A DNA stretch of 64,000 nucleotides, from positions 124,001 through 188,000 of the forward strand of contig JAEWHE010000015.1 of NCBI GenBank assembly GCA_023387965.1, written 5' to 3'. The notes below the pieces were generated by a model. That model had not been told where the DNA came from. It ran no database searches and saw nothing but the letters and a program-made list of their open reading frames with translations. Position 1 is the first letter of the stretch. Each line of letters opens with the position of its first letter. This document shows, one piece after another, positions 17,373 through 25,505 of this stretch. Source of the DNA: Bacteroidota bacterium (lineage in GTDB: Bacteria; Bacteroidota; Bacteroidia; Flavobacteriales; Flavobacteriaceae). The translations under genes were made by a program, and so were the position numbers.

Positions 17373-18098
17373 ATGGTTAGTAAAAACCAAATCAAACTTA
17401 TAACGTCGCTTCAGCATAAGAAATATCGAAAAGAGCAAAATTTATTTGTTGCCGAAGGAAAAAAAGTCATAGGAGAGTTAATTAATGCAGGGTTTGAACT
17501 GGTTTGGCTTTTCCAAACGGACGCTGTTTTTTCCGAAAAAAAATTGCCAGCCGTAACCATTTCTCAAAACGATTTGAAGAAAATTTCAGCGCTTTCTACG
17601 GCAAATGATTGTTTGGCTGTTTTTAAAATTCCCGCTTTCGCAAAATTTTCTCATGTTGGGTTAATCCTTGCATTGGATGACATTCGCGATCCCGGAAACT
17701 TCGGAACCATTATTCGGCTTTGCGATTGGTTTGGTATCAAAAATATTTTTTGTTCAGAACAAACGGTGGACCTTTATAATCCAAAAGTGGTACAATCCAC
17801 GATGGGTTCTTTGGCAAGAGTCAATGTTTCCTACGGAAATCTTCCAGAATTTTTGCAAAAAAGTAACGTACCTATTTTCGGAACTTTTATGGATGGCGAA
17901 AATATTTATAAAGCTAATTTGCCTCAAGAAGGAATCATCGTTTTAGGTAACGAAGCCAACGGAATTTCTACCGAAGTGTCAAAAACGGTTACACAAAAAA
18001 TGGCAATTCCAAGATTTGGCGATTTACAAGCTACCGAAAGCCTGAACGTGGCGACAGCTGCAGCAATTGTTTTGAGTGAATTTTGCCGAAGATTTTAA
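17373..18098 (+). CDS. TrmH/SpoU-family RNA 2'-O-methyltransferase
   Basis: A 241-residue SPOUT methyltransferase that transfers a methyl group from SAM to a ribose 2'-OH of rRNA or tRNA. An N-terminal substrate-binding domain (QHKKYRKEQNLFVAEGKKVI) is followed by the SpoU domain. Its motif 1 is ALDDIRDPGNFGTIIRLCDWFG, motif 2 IIVLGNEANGIS and motif 3 IPRFGDLQATESLNVATAAAIVL, which together form the trefoil knot. The RNA target cannot be assigned. It is divergent from the BamA/TamA-like gene. Confidence 0.92.
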   Translation: MVSKNQIKLITSLQHKKYRKEQNLFVAEGKKVIGELINAGFELVWLFQTDAVFSEKKLPAVTISQNDLKKISALSTANDCLAVFKIPAFAKFSHVGLILALDDIRDPGNFGTIIRLCDWFGIKNIFCSEQTVDLYNPKVVQSTMGSLARVNVSYGNLPEFLQKSNVPIFGTFMDGENIYKANLPQEGIIVLGNEANGISTEVSKTVTQKMAIPRFGDLQATESLNVATAAAIVLSEFCRRF

Positions 18099-18110
18099 AC
18101 CTAAATTTTT

Positions 18111-18812
18111 TTAGTGAAAAGTAAAATTCACAAAAATACCGCGTGTTTTCATCGAACCAATGTTTCCTGTCCAAGGACTATCAGGATCGTTGTCATAAAT
18201 AATTTCGTCCTGAAGCCCAAAAACCCCTCGAATTGACGGTGAAAATTTGAAATATTCCAAATAAAGATCAACCCCAAAACCTACTTCCCAATTGTTAGTC
18301 CATTGTTTCATACGAAAACGGTTGTTAAAATTGTCGTCTTTTGATTTGGAATTACTTCCTAAATTCAACGTTCTGGAAACTCCACCTACTAAATACGGCC
18401 GAATGTTTCCGGTTCTTTTTGAAGAAAATTTTACCAATAAAGGAAAGTGAATGTAAGTAGATTTAACTTCACGAAGTGCATCGTAAGTATCCGTAAATCC
18501 TGGAAAATGTAAATCTCTTTGGGTATAATATAATCCGGGTTCGAAACGCAAGTCTATATATTCGTGTAAACGTAAATTTCCAACCAAACCTACGTTAAAA
18601 CCTGTAGTTTTTTTTACCTGAATATCTGGCCCTACTTCTTCATAGTCAAATTTAAAATCATAAGAATTAAATCCGAGAAAATATCCCCAATGCACACGCT
18701 GCTTGTCGAAATTTTCCAGGTGAATAATAGGATCTTTGCTAAAAAGACCTTTGCCAAATTGCGCTTGCGACTTAAATGAAATCAGCAATATCAGGACACA
18801 AATTTTTCTCAT
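18111..18812 (-). CDS. porT: PorT/SprT-like type IX secretion outer-membrane barrel protein
   Basis: A 233-residue exported beta-barrel protein with signal peptide MRKICVLILLISFKSQAQ. The body has FGKGLFSKDPIIHLENFDKQRVHWGYFLG, LRFEPGLYYTQRDLHF and a C-terminal barrel strand GIFVNFTFH. This matches PorT (SprT in F. johnsoniae), a type IX secretion component needed for gliding and export of CTD proteins. The close coupling to menG/ubiE, with one base between the genes, is the arrangement I know from Flavobacteriia. The start at 18812 follows the menG stop; an upstream in-frame start at 18872 would lie inside menG. Confidence 0.85.
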   Translation of the reverse strand: MRKICVLILLISFKSQAQFGKGLFSKDPIIHLENFDKQRVHWGYFLGFNSYDFKFDYEEVGPDIQVKKTTGFNVGLVGNLRLHEYIDLRFEPGLYYTQRDLHFPGFTDTYDALREVKSTYIHFPLLVKFSSKRTGNIRPYLVGGVSRTLNLGSNSKSKDDNFNNRFRMKQWTNNWEVGFGVDLYLEYFKFSPSIRGVFGLQDEIIYDNDPDSPWTGNIGSMKTRGIFVNFTFH

Positions 18813-18813
18813 G

Positions 18814-19548
18814 TTATTTTTTAGATGCTGTATAAATGGTTGCAGCGCCAAAAGTTTGTGGCATGTCTGCAACTTCTATAAACCCAATTTTTCTTAAAAT
18901 ATTGTTTAAGGCTTCGCCAAAAGGAAAATTTGACGCCGATTCTGACAAATATCCGTAAGCACTATTGTCTTTTGAAAATAATTTGCCAATGAGTGGCAAG
19001 ATATTTTTAGTGTAAAAATGATAAAATTGTTTGAATGGCGTTTTGGTAGGATTAGACGTTTCGAGAATTACCAAATTTCCACCAGGTTTAAGCACGCGAA
19101 GGATTTCTTCTAATCCTTTGTTGAGGTTTTCAAAATTTCGAATGCCGTAGGCAACCGTCACGGCATCGAAAGAATTATCTTCGAAAGGCAAGTTTTCAGA
19201 ATCGCCTTGAATCATCTCTATTTTATGCGAAAGATTTTTGGCGGCAATTTTTTTTCGGCCTACTTCAAGCATTCCTTCGGAAAGGTCCAAACCAACAATT
19301 TTTTTTGCCGATGTAGCGGTCATTAATATAGCCAAATCTCCGGTTCCGGTGGCGATGTCTAAAATATTTTCGGGATTTTTGGCGGCAATCATTTTTAATA
19401 TTTTTTTCTTCCAGCCTGCATCAGTGCCAAAAGAAATCACGCGGTTCATATTATCGTAACCTCCGGCAATGTTGTCGAACATTTGTTCTACTTGCTTTTT
19501 TTTGCCGAGTTCGGAGTTTTTATATGGAGTAACTTTTTCAGATTTCAT
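18814..19548 (-). CDS. menG: Demethylmenaquinone methyltransferase
   Basis: A class I SAM-dependent methyltransferase that methylates demethylmenaquinone, the last step of menaquinone synthesis. Motifs are FDNIAGGYDNMNRVISFGTD, ILDIATGTGDLAILM (SAM loop), VGLDLSEGMLEVG, DNSFDAVTVAYGIRNFEN and LKPGGNLVILETSNP. Length 244 is normal. The ATG at 19548 is used; the TTG two codons earlier adds nothing. It is followed directly by porT. The equivalent gene is called ubiE in ubiquinone makers, but this lineage uses menaquinone. Confidence 0.95.
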   Translation of the reverse strand: MKSEKVTPYKNSELGKKKQVEQMFDNIAGGYDNMNRVISFGTDAGWKKKILKMIAAKNPENILDIATGTGDLAILMTATSAKKIVGLDLSEGMLEVGRKKIAAKNLSHKIEMIQGDSENLPFEDNSFDAVTVAYGIRNFENLNKGLEEILRVLKPGGNLVILETSNPTKTPFKQFYHFYTKNILPLIGKLFSKDNSAYGYLSESASNFPFGEALNNILRKIGFIEVADMPQTFGAATIYTASKK

Positions 19549-19650
19549 AAACAAATTTTGCCAAAGATACGATTTTTTAGTCGGGAGTTTTTAGTCGGTA
19601 GTTTGGAGCGAAGGTTTTCGAACCTTAAGCTTGAAACCTGAAACTAAATT

Positions 19651-19890
19651 TTTACCATATAAGGCATATAAGAATATTTGAAGGAATTTTTCTCGCGAAG
19701 TCGCAAAATTAATTACTTTATTTTTGAGATTGAGATTGAAATTGAAATTGCATTTTTTTTGGAATTTGGAATTTTTTTATTGCAAATTTTACCATATAAG
19801 GCATTTAAGAACATTTGAGTTTTTCTCGCGAAGTTGCGAACTAGCAAAATTAATCACTTGATTTTTGAGATTGAAATTGAAATTACACTT
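19651..19890. repeat. Pair of about 100-base direct repeats
   Basis: Copies at about 19651-19752 and 19788-19888. Both read TTACCATATAAGGCATnTAAGAAnATTTGA, then TTTTTCTCGCGAAGTYGC, GCAAAATTAATyACTT and a GATTGAAATTGAAATT run. They differ by scattered substitutions and small gaps. They lie in the 720-base gap between menG (divergent) and the small membrane protein gene. No ORF is carried. Confidence 0.75.
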
Positions 19891-19901
19891 TTTTTGAAAT
19901 T

Positions 19902-20115
19902 TGGACTCGAGCGACAGCGAACAGGCGAAGCAATTTCCTTATTGGAATTTGCGTTAGCTTTGAATTTGGAATTTTTTATTGGAATTTTTTTCCTGAACCT
20001 TTCCAAAAATTCTCTTTGCTTACTCGTTAGCCCTGATGGTAGTAACTATCCTTTTATTGAGAGCTTGCGAAGCAAAAGCTTACAATAAAAGATAGTACGA
20101 ACAGCAGGAATTACG
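19902..20115 (+). repeat. Dispersed hairpin element, copy C, with shared flank
   Basis: It starts with GGACTCGAGCGACAGCGAAC (also at 5871-5890) and reaches the hairpin core at 20028-20110. That core has TAGCCCTGATG, ACTATCCTTTTATTG, a stem AGCTTGCG...GCAAAAGCT, then AATAAAAGATAGTACGAACAGCAGG. The downstream end has drifted from the AGCGGAAAGCGGG consensus. The remaining bases to 20273 show no gene. Confidence 0.6.
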
Positions 20116-20273
20116 ATTAATAAAATGCGGGAACGATGGGCTTCTTAAACTTTTCATGAAGGTAAAAACGGCATCACTAAATTTGGTGATATTTAAATTT
20201 ACCCAAATTTGGCGATTGTGTGAGACTGTTTATTTGCGCAATTTTACAATGTTAAACAAGAAGAAATAGTTAT

Positions 20274-20594
20274 ATGTTTTCAAGGGTAATTTTGGCAGAA
20301 ATAAAATGGGTGTTTTTGGCACTGGCTATCTCATTTTTTCTCTTGAACCTTATCGACGGTGCAGCGTTTTATGAACGTCAATCCGGTTTTGGGGTGCCTC
20401 AAACGTTCTTAGGGTTAAATTTGTTTTTGGAAATTTTAGTTTTTTTTGTCTTTAGTGCCTTTGTGGTATTTGGTGTTAAAGGCTTTTTCGAGATGTATAC
20501 TCGAAAGTTCGCCAATGTCATTATCCTTATTTTAGGGATTATGATGGCAGTGGTGATTTTTATTTTAAGTTATCAGATTTTGTTCGGAGAATGA
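20274..20594 (+). CDS. Small membrane protein, unknown function
   Basis: A 106-residue protein with three predicted membrane helices: about 12-27 (VFLALAISFFLLNLI), 45-69 (FLGLNLFLEILVFFVFSAFVVFGVK) and 82-103 (VIILILGIMMAVVIFILSYQIL). No family is recognised. It stands alone with its own ATG after a long non-coding region. A terminator follows it, which supports expression as a single gene. Confidence 0.6.
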   Translation: MFSRVILAEIKWVFLALAISFFLLNLIDGAAFYERQSGFGVPQTFLGLNLFLEILVFFVFSAFVVFGVKGFFEMYTRKFANVIILILGIMMAVVIFILSYQILFGE

Positions 20595-20627
20595 GCTGAT
20601 TTATTAGAAAACATATAAGTTTGACTG

Positions 20628-20658
20628 GACATCTCGGAGTTTCTTCGGGATGTCTTTT
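20628..20658. terminator. Terminator between the small membrane protein gene and folA
   Basis: GGACATCTCGGA / TTCGGGATGTC hairpin with a following T-run on the plus strand. It lies between convergent genes. Confidence 0.75.
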
Positions 20659-20659
20659 T

Positions 20660-21142
20660 TTATTTTCTGATGTAAGTTTCGTAGGTAAAAGGGTATTGGT
20701 GTTTTTCATCAGCGGGATGAAGTACGGATTCTTGCAATTTCCATTCTTGTAAATCTAATTCCGGAAAAAAAGCGTCGGCTTCAAAGCTGTGATGTACGCG
20801 AGTGAGTTCTATTTTATCGGCAAATGGAAGTGCGAGTTTATAAATTTCTCCACCACCGATGATAAAAATTTCTTGGTTTTTTGGGCAAAGCGATAGAGCT
20901 TCCTGAAGATTTTTGGCCACGAGGCAATCTTCGGGAGCATTGTATTTTTGTCTGGTAATGATTACAGAAGTACGGTTTGGCAAGGGTTTTGGAAAACTTT
21001 CAAAAGTTTTTCGCCCCATGATAATGTAATGTCCGGAAGTGATTTGCTTAAATCTTTTAAAATCGTCCGGAAGATGCCAAAGTAAGTCGTTGTTTTTGCC
21101 AAGAGCATTATTTTCGGCGGCTGCCGCAATCATTGTAATCAT
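20660..21142 (-). CDS. folA: Dihydrofolate reductase
   Basis: NADPH-dependent reduction of dihydrofolate to tetrahydrofolate, regenerating the cofactor oxidised by thymidylate synthase (encoded upstream at 22465-23289 on the same strand). The 160-residue protein has MIAAAAENNALGKNNDLLWHLPDDFKRFK with the catalytic acidic residue in LPDD. It also has the NADPH-binding IIMGRKTFESFPKPLPNR and IIGGGEIYKLALPFADKIELT. The start overlaps the stop of the 2TM protein gene by one base. This is a folate/thymidylate cluster. Confidence 0.97.
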   Translation of the reverse strand: MITMIAAAAENNALGKNNDLLWHLPDDFKRFKQITSGHYIIMGRKTFESFPKPLPNRTSVIITRQKYNAPEDCLVAKNLQEALSLCPKNQEIFIIGGGEIYKLALPFADKIELTRVHHSFEADAFFPELDLQEWKLQESVLHPADEKHQYPFTYETYIRK

Positions 21143-21495
21143 TATAAATCGGCTTGATTTTCTAGGTTTTGTTTTTCTACTTTAGCAGAGATTTGCTGAA
21201 TTTTTCTTTCCTGCTTGGCTACTAATTTGTCAATTTGGGCGCGTTCCCAGTTTTTGTTCATAAAACTATCGGTGATGAAAACCCTGATAAAATGTAGCGT
21301 AAATAAAAATCCCCAGATTACAATTGCCCAGATATCCCAATCCGCTTGCGGGAAAAAGTCGAGTTTTAAAACCCTGCGAACCAATAAAAAAAACAAACTT
21401 CCTACAAAAAATAGAACGAAGTGGAAGTAGAGGCGTTTTTTTTGACGCATTCTTTTGCGGGCGTATTCGTAAAGTTCGTGTTGGTTGTTTTCCAT
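21142..21495 (-). CDS. 2TM domain-containing protein
   Basis: A 117-residue protein with the 2TM layout: a basic N-terminus (YEYARKRMRQKKRLYFH), helix 1 (about 24-41, FVLFFVGSLFFLLVRRV) and helix 2 (about 54-74, WAIVIWGFLFTLHFIRVFI). A charged coiled-coil tail follows (NKNWERAQIDKLVAKQERKIQQI). Similar domains occur in Flavobacteriia near histidine-kinase-like or small metabolic genes; the function is unknown. It is coupled to folA by a one-base overlap. Confidence 0.8.
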   Translation of the reverse strand: MENNQHELYEYARKRMRQKKRLYFHFVLFFVGSLFFLLVRRVLKLDFFPQADWDIWAIVIWGFLFTLHFIRVFITDSFMNKNWERAQIDKLVAKQERKIQQISAKVEKQNLENQADL

Positions 21496-21546
21496 CGTAC
21501 AAAAATTTTAAACTAAAGATAAGTTAATTAGGGATACGGTGCAATG

Positions 21547-22452
21547 CTAATTTCTAAAGTCTATCCGTAAAGGCAATGTAAAACCAATATCCATGGGAAC
21601 TCCTCTCATTTTTCCAGGCTCCCAATATCTGTAACTTTGAACAATTCTAATGGCTTCGTCATCAATTACAGGATGCAGACCACGAATAACTTTAATATTA
21701 TAAGGTCTTCCGTTTTTGCCTACAATAAAATTCATTAATACCGTTCCTGATGCCGGAATTCCCTTAGGTTTTCTGAAATTTTTTAAGACGTAATTACTAA
21801 ATTTTGTGCCTGGACTTGGTACTTCTAACGGAGATTTGTACTTATGTATTTTTCCATTTTCATCGGTTAATTCACCAGAAACGATAACACCATTTTGATA
21901 TTGATCTTTAAAGGTATGTCCGGTTTTGTAAACCCTACCACTCCATTCTCCTTCTCTAACGCCTTTTATGATTTTGCCCGATGTTTCACAGTCACCATCG
22001 TCTATGATACAAGTGCCTTCACCATCTATTACGGTTTGATTTCCGTCCTTGTCGTAGTATTGTGTAATGATGGGTTTGCTTTTCCCGTTTTCCATGAGCG
22101 TTCTTGGTTGGTAAGCAAATATTCCGTTTTCATGAAAAAATCTTTCTATTGTATAAGAACCGTTTCTAATACTGTGGACTTTTTTATTTCCATTGTCATA
22201 ATATCGAATACTTTCGTAAAAATTAAGACTCAAAGTATCTGCCGACCGGACTAGATGTTTTAATCTGTTATTTTTATCAAAAGTTTTAGACTCTATAGTT
22301 CCGTCTTCAAGAATTTCCGAAACTTTATAATATGCGTAGTTTTTTTGGTTGGTTCTCTGATATAACGAATCCAAGTATACCTTTTTCGCAGGATTATTTT
22401 GCCCCAAAACAAGCATCGGGAACAATAGAAAAAATAGACAACTAATTTTCAT
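21547..22452 (-). CDS. TonB C-terminal-domain (energy-transducer-like) exported protein
   Basis: A 301-residue protein with signal peptide MKISCLFFLLFPMLVLGQ. A central region of MORN/YwqK-like repeats follows (YDNGNKKVHSIRNGSYTIERFFHENG, YDKDGNQTVIDG, IIKGVREGEWSGRVY). A C-terminal TonB-like domain has SGTVLMNFIVGKNGRPYNIKVIRGLHPVIDDEAIRIVQ, then WEPGKMRGVPMDIGFTLPLRID. It lacks the N-terminal membrane anchor and proline-rich span of real TonB, so it is more likely a periplasmic relative than an energy transducer. It lies between thyA and the folA pair on the same strand. Confidence 0.8.
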   Translation of the reverse strand: MKISCLFFLLFPMLVLGQNNPAKKVYLDSLYQRTNQKNYAYYKVSEILEDGTIESKTFDKNNRLKHLVRSADTLSLNFYESIRYYDNGNKKVHSIRNGSYTIERFFHENGIFAYQPRTLMENGKSKPIITQYYDKDGNQTVIDGEGTCIIDDGDCETSGKIIKGVREGEWSGRVYKTGHTFKDQYQNGVIVSGELTDENGKIHKYKSPLEVPSPGTKFSNYVLKNFRKPKGIPASGTVLMNFIVGKNGRPYNIKVIRGLHPVIDDEAIRIVQSYRYWEPGKMRGVPMDIGFTLPLRIDFRN

Positions 22453-22464
22453 ATTTTTAAATAC

Positions 22465-23289
22465 TTATACCGCAACAGCTCCTTTGATATGCGGATGCGG
22501 TTCGTAACCCTCCAGCGTGAAATCTTCAAATTTAAAGTCGAAAATATTTTTGATTTCCGGATTTAAAATCATTTTGGGCAAAGGTTTTGGCTCGCGTGAC
22601 AATTGTAGTTCTAATTGTTCAATGTGGTTATTGTAAATATGGGCGTCGCCAAAAGTATGCACAAAATCTCCCGGTTGTAAATCGCAAACCTGAGCAATCA
22701 TCAGCGTTAGCAAAGCATAAGATGCGATGTTAAAAGGAACGCCAAGAAAAATATCGGCACTTCGTTGGTACAGTTGGCATGATAATTTTCCGTCGGCAAC
22801 ATAAAATTGAAAAAACGCGTGGCAAGGCGGTAACGCTACTTTTCCGTTGGCTACATTTTCGGCAAAAGATTGAGAGGTATCCGGTAAAACCGAAGGATTC
22901 CAAGCCGAAATCAACATTCTGCGGCTGTTGGGATTCGTTTTTAAAATTTCGATTACTTCGCTGATTTGGTCAATTTGTTCGTTGTTCCAATTTCGCCATT
23001 GAAAACCGTAAACCGGACCCAAATCGCCGTTTTCATTTGCCCATTCGTCCCAAATTTTCACACCGTTTTCCTTAAGGTAACCAATATTAGTTTCGCCTTT
23101 TAAAAACCAAAGCAATTCGTAAATGATCGACTTCAAATGTAATTTTTTAGTAGTAACCAAAGGAAATCCTTCCGAAAGGTCAAACCGCATTTGATGCCCA
23201 AAAACACTAATGGTTCCGGTTCCAGTTCGGTCGCCTTTTTGAGTTCCGTTAGCTAAAACATGTTTAACAAGGTCGTGGTATTGCTGCAT
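22465..23289 (-). CDS. thyA: Thymidylate synthase
   Basis: Converts dUMP and methylene-THF to dTMP and dihydrofolate; DHFR nearby completes the cycle. The start MQQYHDLVKHVLANGTQKGDRTGTGT aligns with E. coli ThyA, so the ATG at 23289 is preferred over one eight codons upstream. The catalytic cysteine is in ALPPCHAFFQFYV. Substrate residues appear in QLYQRSADIFLGVPFNIASYALL and the FGDAHIYNNHIEQ motif. The end EGYEPHPHIKGAVAV is canonical. Length 274 is slightly longer than E. coli (264). Confidence 0.97.
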   Translation of the reverse strand: MQQYHDLVKHVLANGTQKGDRTGTGTISVFGHQMRFDLSEGFPLVTTKKLHLKSIIYELLWFLKGETNIGYLKENGVKIWDEWANENGDLGPVYGFQWRNWNNEQIDQISEVIEILKTNPNSRRMLISAWNPSVLPDTSQSFAENVANGKVALPPCHAFFQFYVADGKLSCQLYQRSADIFLGVPFNIASYALLTLMIAQVCDLQPGDFVHTFGDAHIYNNHIEQLELQLSREPKPLPKMILNPEIKNIFDFKFEDFTLEGYEPHPHIKGAVAV

Positions 23290-23378
23290 TATTTTGATTT
23301 GCTTTAGGCCCATAGCCTTACGCTTTAGGCGGGTTGGTAGGAAAAATTTTGCTAAAAGCTTATAGCTTATAGCGCTAT

Positions 23379-23999
23379 TTAAGATTCTCTCTTGCTGATT
23401 TCATCCCGAATTTTCGCTGCTTTTTCGTAATCTTCGTTTTGAACTGCGGTTTCGAGCAACTCGTGTAATTCTGACAAACTGTGTTTGTCATAGCTTTCGC
23501 CAGTTTTTTCTTGACTGATATTTTCGTTGGAAGATAACATTTCGTCTAAATCGTCCTGTTCTTCGTTTTCGTTTTCTTCAGGATTGGATTTTAGGTAAAT
23601 TCCAGCTTTGTCTAAAATATTTTTGTACGTAAAAATGGGTGCGTTGAAACGTAACGCCAAAGCAATAGCATCGGATGTTCGGGCGTCAATAATTTCTTCA
23701 ATTTTATCGCGTTCGCAAATAATACTCGAGTAAAATACACCATCTACCAATTTATGGATGATAACTTGTTTGACCACGATATCAAATCTTTCGGCGAAAT
23801 TGCGGAATAAATCGTGGGTTAATGGTCTTGGCGGTTTGAGCTCAGATTCTAATGCGATGGCAATGGATTGTGCTTCGAAAGCGCCAATTACTATGGGCAA
23901 TTTTCGTTCGCCATCTACTTCGTTTAAGATCAAAGCGTAAGCGCCATTTTGGGTTTGGCTGTAAGAAATTCCTTTTATGGTTAGTTTTACTAAACTCAT
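23379..23999 (-). CDS. Bifunctional nuclease (BFN/DUF151) family protein with UVR motif
   Basis: A 206-residue protein. The DUF151 domain covers about residues 1-140: VKLTIKGISYSQTQNGAYALILNE, KLPIVIGAFEAQSIAIALE and IDARTSDAIALALRFNAPIFT. An acidic linker follows. The C-terminus has a UvrB/UvrC-like UVR motif (LHELLETAVQNEDYEKAAKIRDEISKR). DUF151 members include a plant protein reported with both DNase and RNase activity; the bacterial role is unclear. It stands alone between thyA and the etf genes. Confidence 0.88.
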   Translation of the reverse strand: MSLVKLTIKGISYSQTQNGAYALILNEVDGERKLPIVIGAFEAQSIAIALESELKPPRPLTHDLFRNFAERFDIVVKQVIIHKLVDGVFYSSIICERDKIEEIIDARTSDAIALALRFNAPIFTYKNILDKAGIYLKSNPEENENEEQDDLDEMLSSNENISQEKTGESYDKHSLSELHELLETAVQNEDYEKAAKIRDEISKRES

Positions 24000-24147
24000 T
24001 GTTTTTATTAACGATTTCGTTTTTCGGTGTCAATCTTTGTTGTTAAAAAAGGCAATAATTTTACGTTTTTTAGCAACTTGAAATTTACTTATATTTTTTT
24101 ATTGACGAAAGTTTTTTCGGCAAAGTTTGGCAAAAATGGATTGCTTT

Positions 24148-24236
24148 TTAGCCCTGTCCCGAAACTTCGGGAGAAGGGAAAAGCCTTTTTGTTTTTTGCC
24201 AAAAAAACAAAAAGCTTGGAAGGAAGGCAGGAAAAT
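24148..24236 (+). repeat. Dispersed hairpin element, copy D
   Basis: TAGCCCTGTCCCGAAACTTCGGGAGAAGGGAAAAGCCTTTTT, then the stem GTTTTTTGCC / AAAAAAACAAAAAGC. The downstream conserved end is weaker (GGAAGGAAGGCAGGAAAATGGAT). It lies in the 440-base gap between the DUF151 gene start and the etfA terminator; nothing else is seen there. Confidence 0.6.
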
Positions 24237-24362
24237 GGATTGATTCAATGCCCGAACCATTCGCTTCTAAAAAAAATCAGTAATCAGTATTGAGTGAGCA
24301 GTTTGTGAATATGCTTTTATGCTGGTTCCTGATAAATAAAGAATCTGAAACGAGTCAGATTA

Positions 24363-24412
24363 AAAAAGGGCTATCTGAATCTTGGTATTTCTACCTAAAT
24401 TTAGATAGCCCT
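24363..24412 (-). terminator. Terminator downstream of etfA
   Basis: On the minus strand GGGCTATCTAAAT and ATTCAGATAGCCC form a 13-base imperfect stem followed directly by TTTTTTAATC, a classical intrinsic terminator just past the etfA stop. Confidence 0.85.
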
Positions 24413-24439
24413 GATATGGGCAAAGTTAAAAAATTTTTC

Positions 24440-25408
24440 TTAGGAATTATTCGCCTTAAATTCTTTAATTTTTTCTGTAAGTTTTGGCACGATTTCGAAC
24501 GCATCACCTACAATTCCGTAATCAGCTACTTTGAAAAACGGCGCATCTGGATCTTGGTTGATGACCAATTTTACTTTGGAAGAGTTGATTCCGGCGATGT
24601 GCTGGATGGCTCCAGAAATTCCTACGGCAACATAAAGGTTTGTAGCTACTGGTTTTCCGGTTTGTCCTACGTGTTCGCTATGAGGTCTCCAGCCTAAGTC
24701 GGAAACTGGTTTTGAACAAGCGGTTGCAGCTCCAAAAGCGGCTGCAAGGTCTTCAAGCATTCCCCAATTTTCCGGTCCTTTTAGTCCTCGACCTCCGGAA
24801 ACTACCACTTCAGCATCTGCGATGGTTACTTGTCCGGTTACTTTTTCTACGGATTCTACTTTTACGCCAAAGTCGTTTTCGCCAATTGCTGGAGAAAAAT
24901 CTTCTTGAGATAGGGAAGATGCGCTTTCTTTTACTCCGTAAGAATTTTTGGCTAACCCTAAAACTTTTACATCAGTATTGATTTCGGTAATGTTGAAAGC
25001 TTTGTTAGAAAAAGCGTTTCTTTTTACTTGAAATGGCGAAGTACTAACCGGAAGTCCAACCACGTTAGAAGCGTAACCTGCGTTTAAAGATACGGCTACA
25101 AGTGGCGCCAAATAAAGGCTATCTGTGGTTGATGAAAGCAAAATTACTTTAGCGCCTTCTTTTTCGGCAGCTTGTTTTACTACATCTGCATAGGCTTTGG
25201 CGGTAAATTTCGAAAGTTTTTCGTTGTTTACTTTCAAAACTTTATCGACACCATATTTAGAAAGCTCAGAAACATCGCTTGCGTTAATGGTAACGGCTGT
25301 AACGGTTGTACCAAGAGATTCTGCTACTTTTTTTCCGTAAGAAGCTAATTCAAATGCTACTTTTTTAAATTTTCCTTCGGCAGATTCTGCGTATATTAAA
25401 ATTGACAT
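24440..25408 (-). CDS. etfA: Electron transfer flavoprotein subunit alpha
   Basis: The FAD-carrying subunit of the ETF heterodimer, which moves electrons from acyl-CoA and other dehydrogenases to the respiratory chain. The 322-residue protein has the N-terminal Rossmann-like domain. The FAD-binding signature is SGGRGLKGPENWGMLEDLAAAFGAATACSKP, followed by GQTGKPVATNLYVAVGISGAIQHIAG and VINQDPDAPFFKVADYGIVGDAFEIVP. It follows etfB on the same strand after about 100 bases of short TTTATGA repeats, and a terminator follows it. Confidence 0.97.
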   Translation of the reverse strand: MSILIYAESAEGKFKKVAFELASYGKKVAESLGTTVTAVTINASDVSELSKYGVDKVLKVNNEKLSKFTAKAYADVVKQAAEKEGAKVILLSSTTDSLYLAPLVAVSLNAGYASNVVGLPVSTSPFQVKRNAFSNKAFNITEINTDVKVLGLAKNSYGVKESASSLSQEDFSPAIGENDFGVKVESVEKVTGQVTIADAEVVVSGGRGLKGPENWGMLEDLAAAFGAATACSKPVSDLGWRPHSEHVGQTGKPVATNLYVAVGISGAIQHIAGINSSKVKLVINQDPDAPFFKVADYGIVGDAFEIVPKLTEKIKEFKANNS

Positions 25409-25505
25409 ACTTTTTATGATTTATGATTTATGATTTATGAAGGCAAATCGATAAATCGTGTTATTGTTTTATCTCGTTTCAGTCTGAAATCTAAAATCTG
25501 AAATC

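Noticed and set aside
21547..22452. Genuine TonB energy transducer
   Set aside because: It has a cleavable signal peptide and no inner-membrane anchor or proline-rich span; only the C-terminal domain is TonB-like.
24027..24293. 88-codon plus-strand frame
   Set aside because: It crosses hairpin element D and low-complexity DNA; composition is not protein-like and no family is suggested.
24290..24697. 135-codon plus-strand frame opposite the 3' end of etfA
   Set aside because: Most of it is antisense to etfA, and the rest covers the etfA terminator hairpin.
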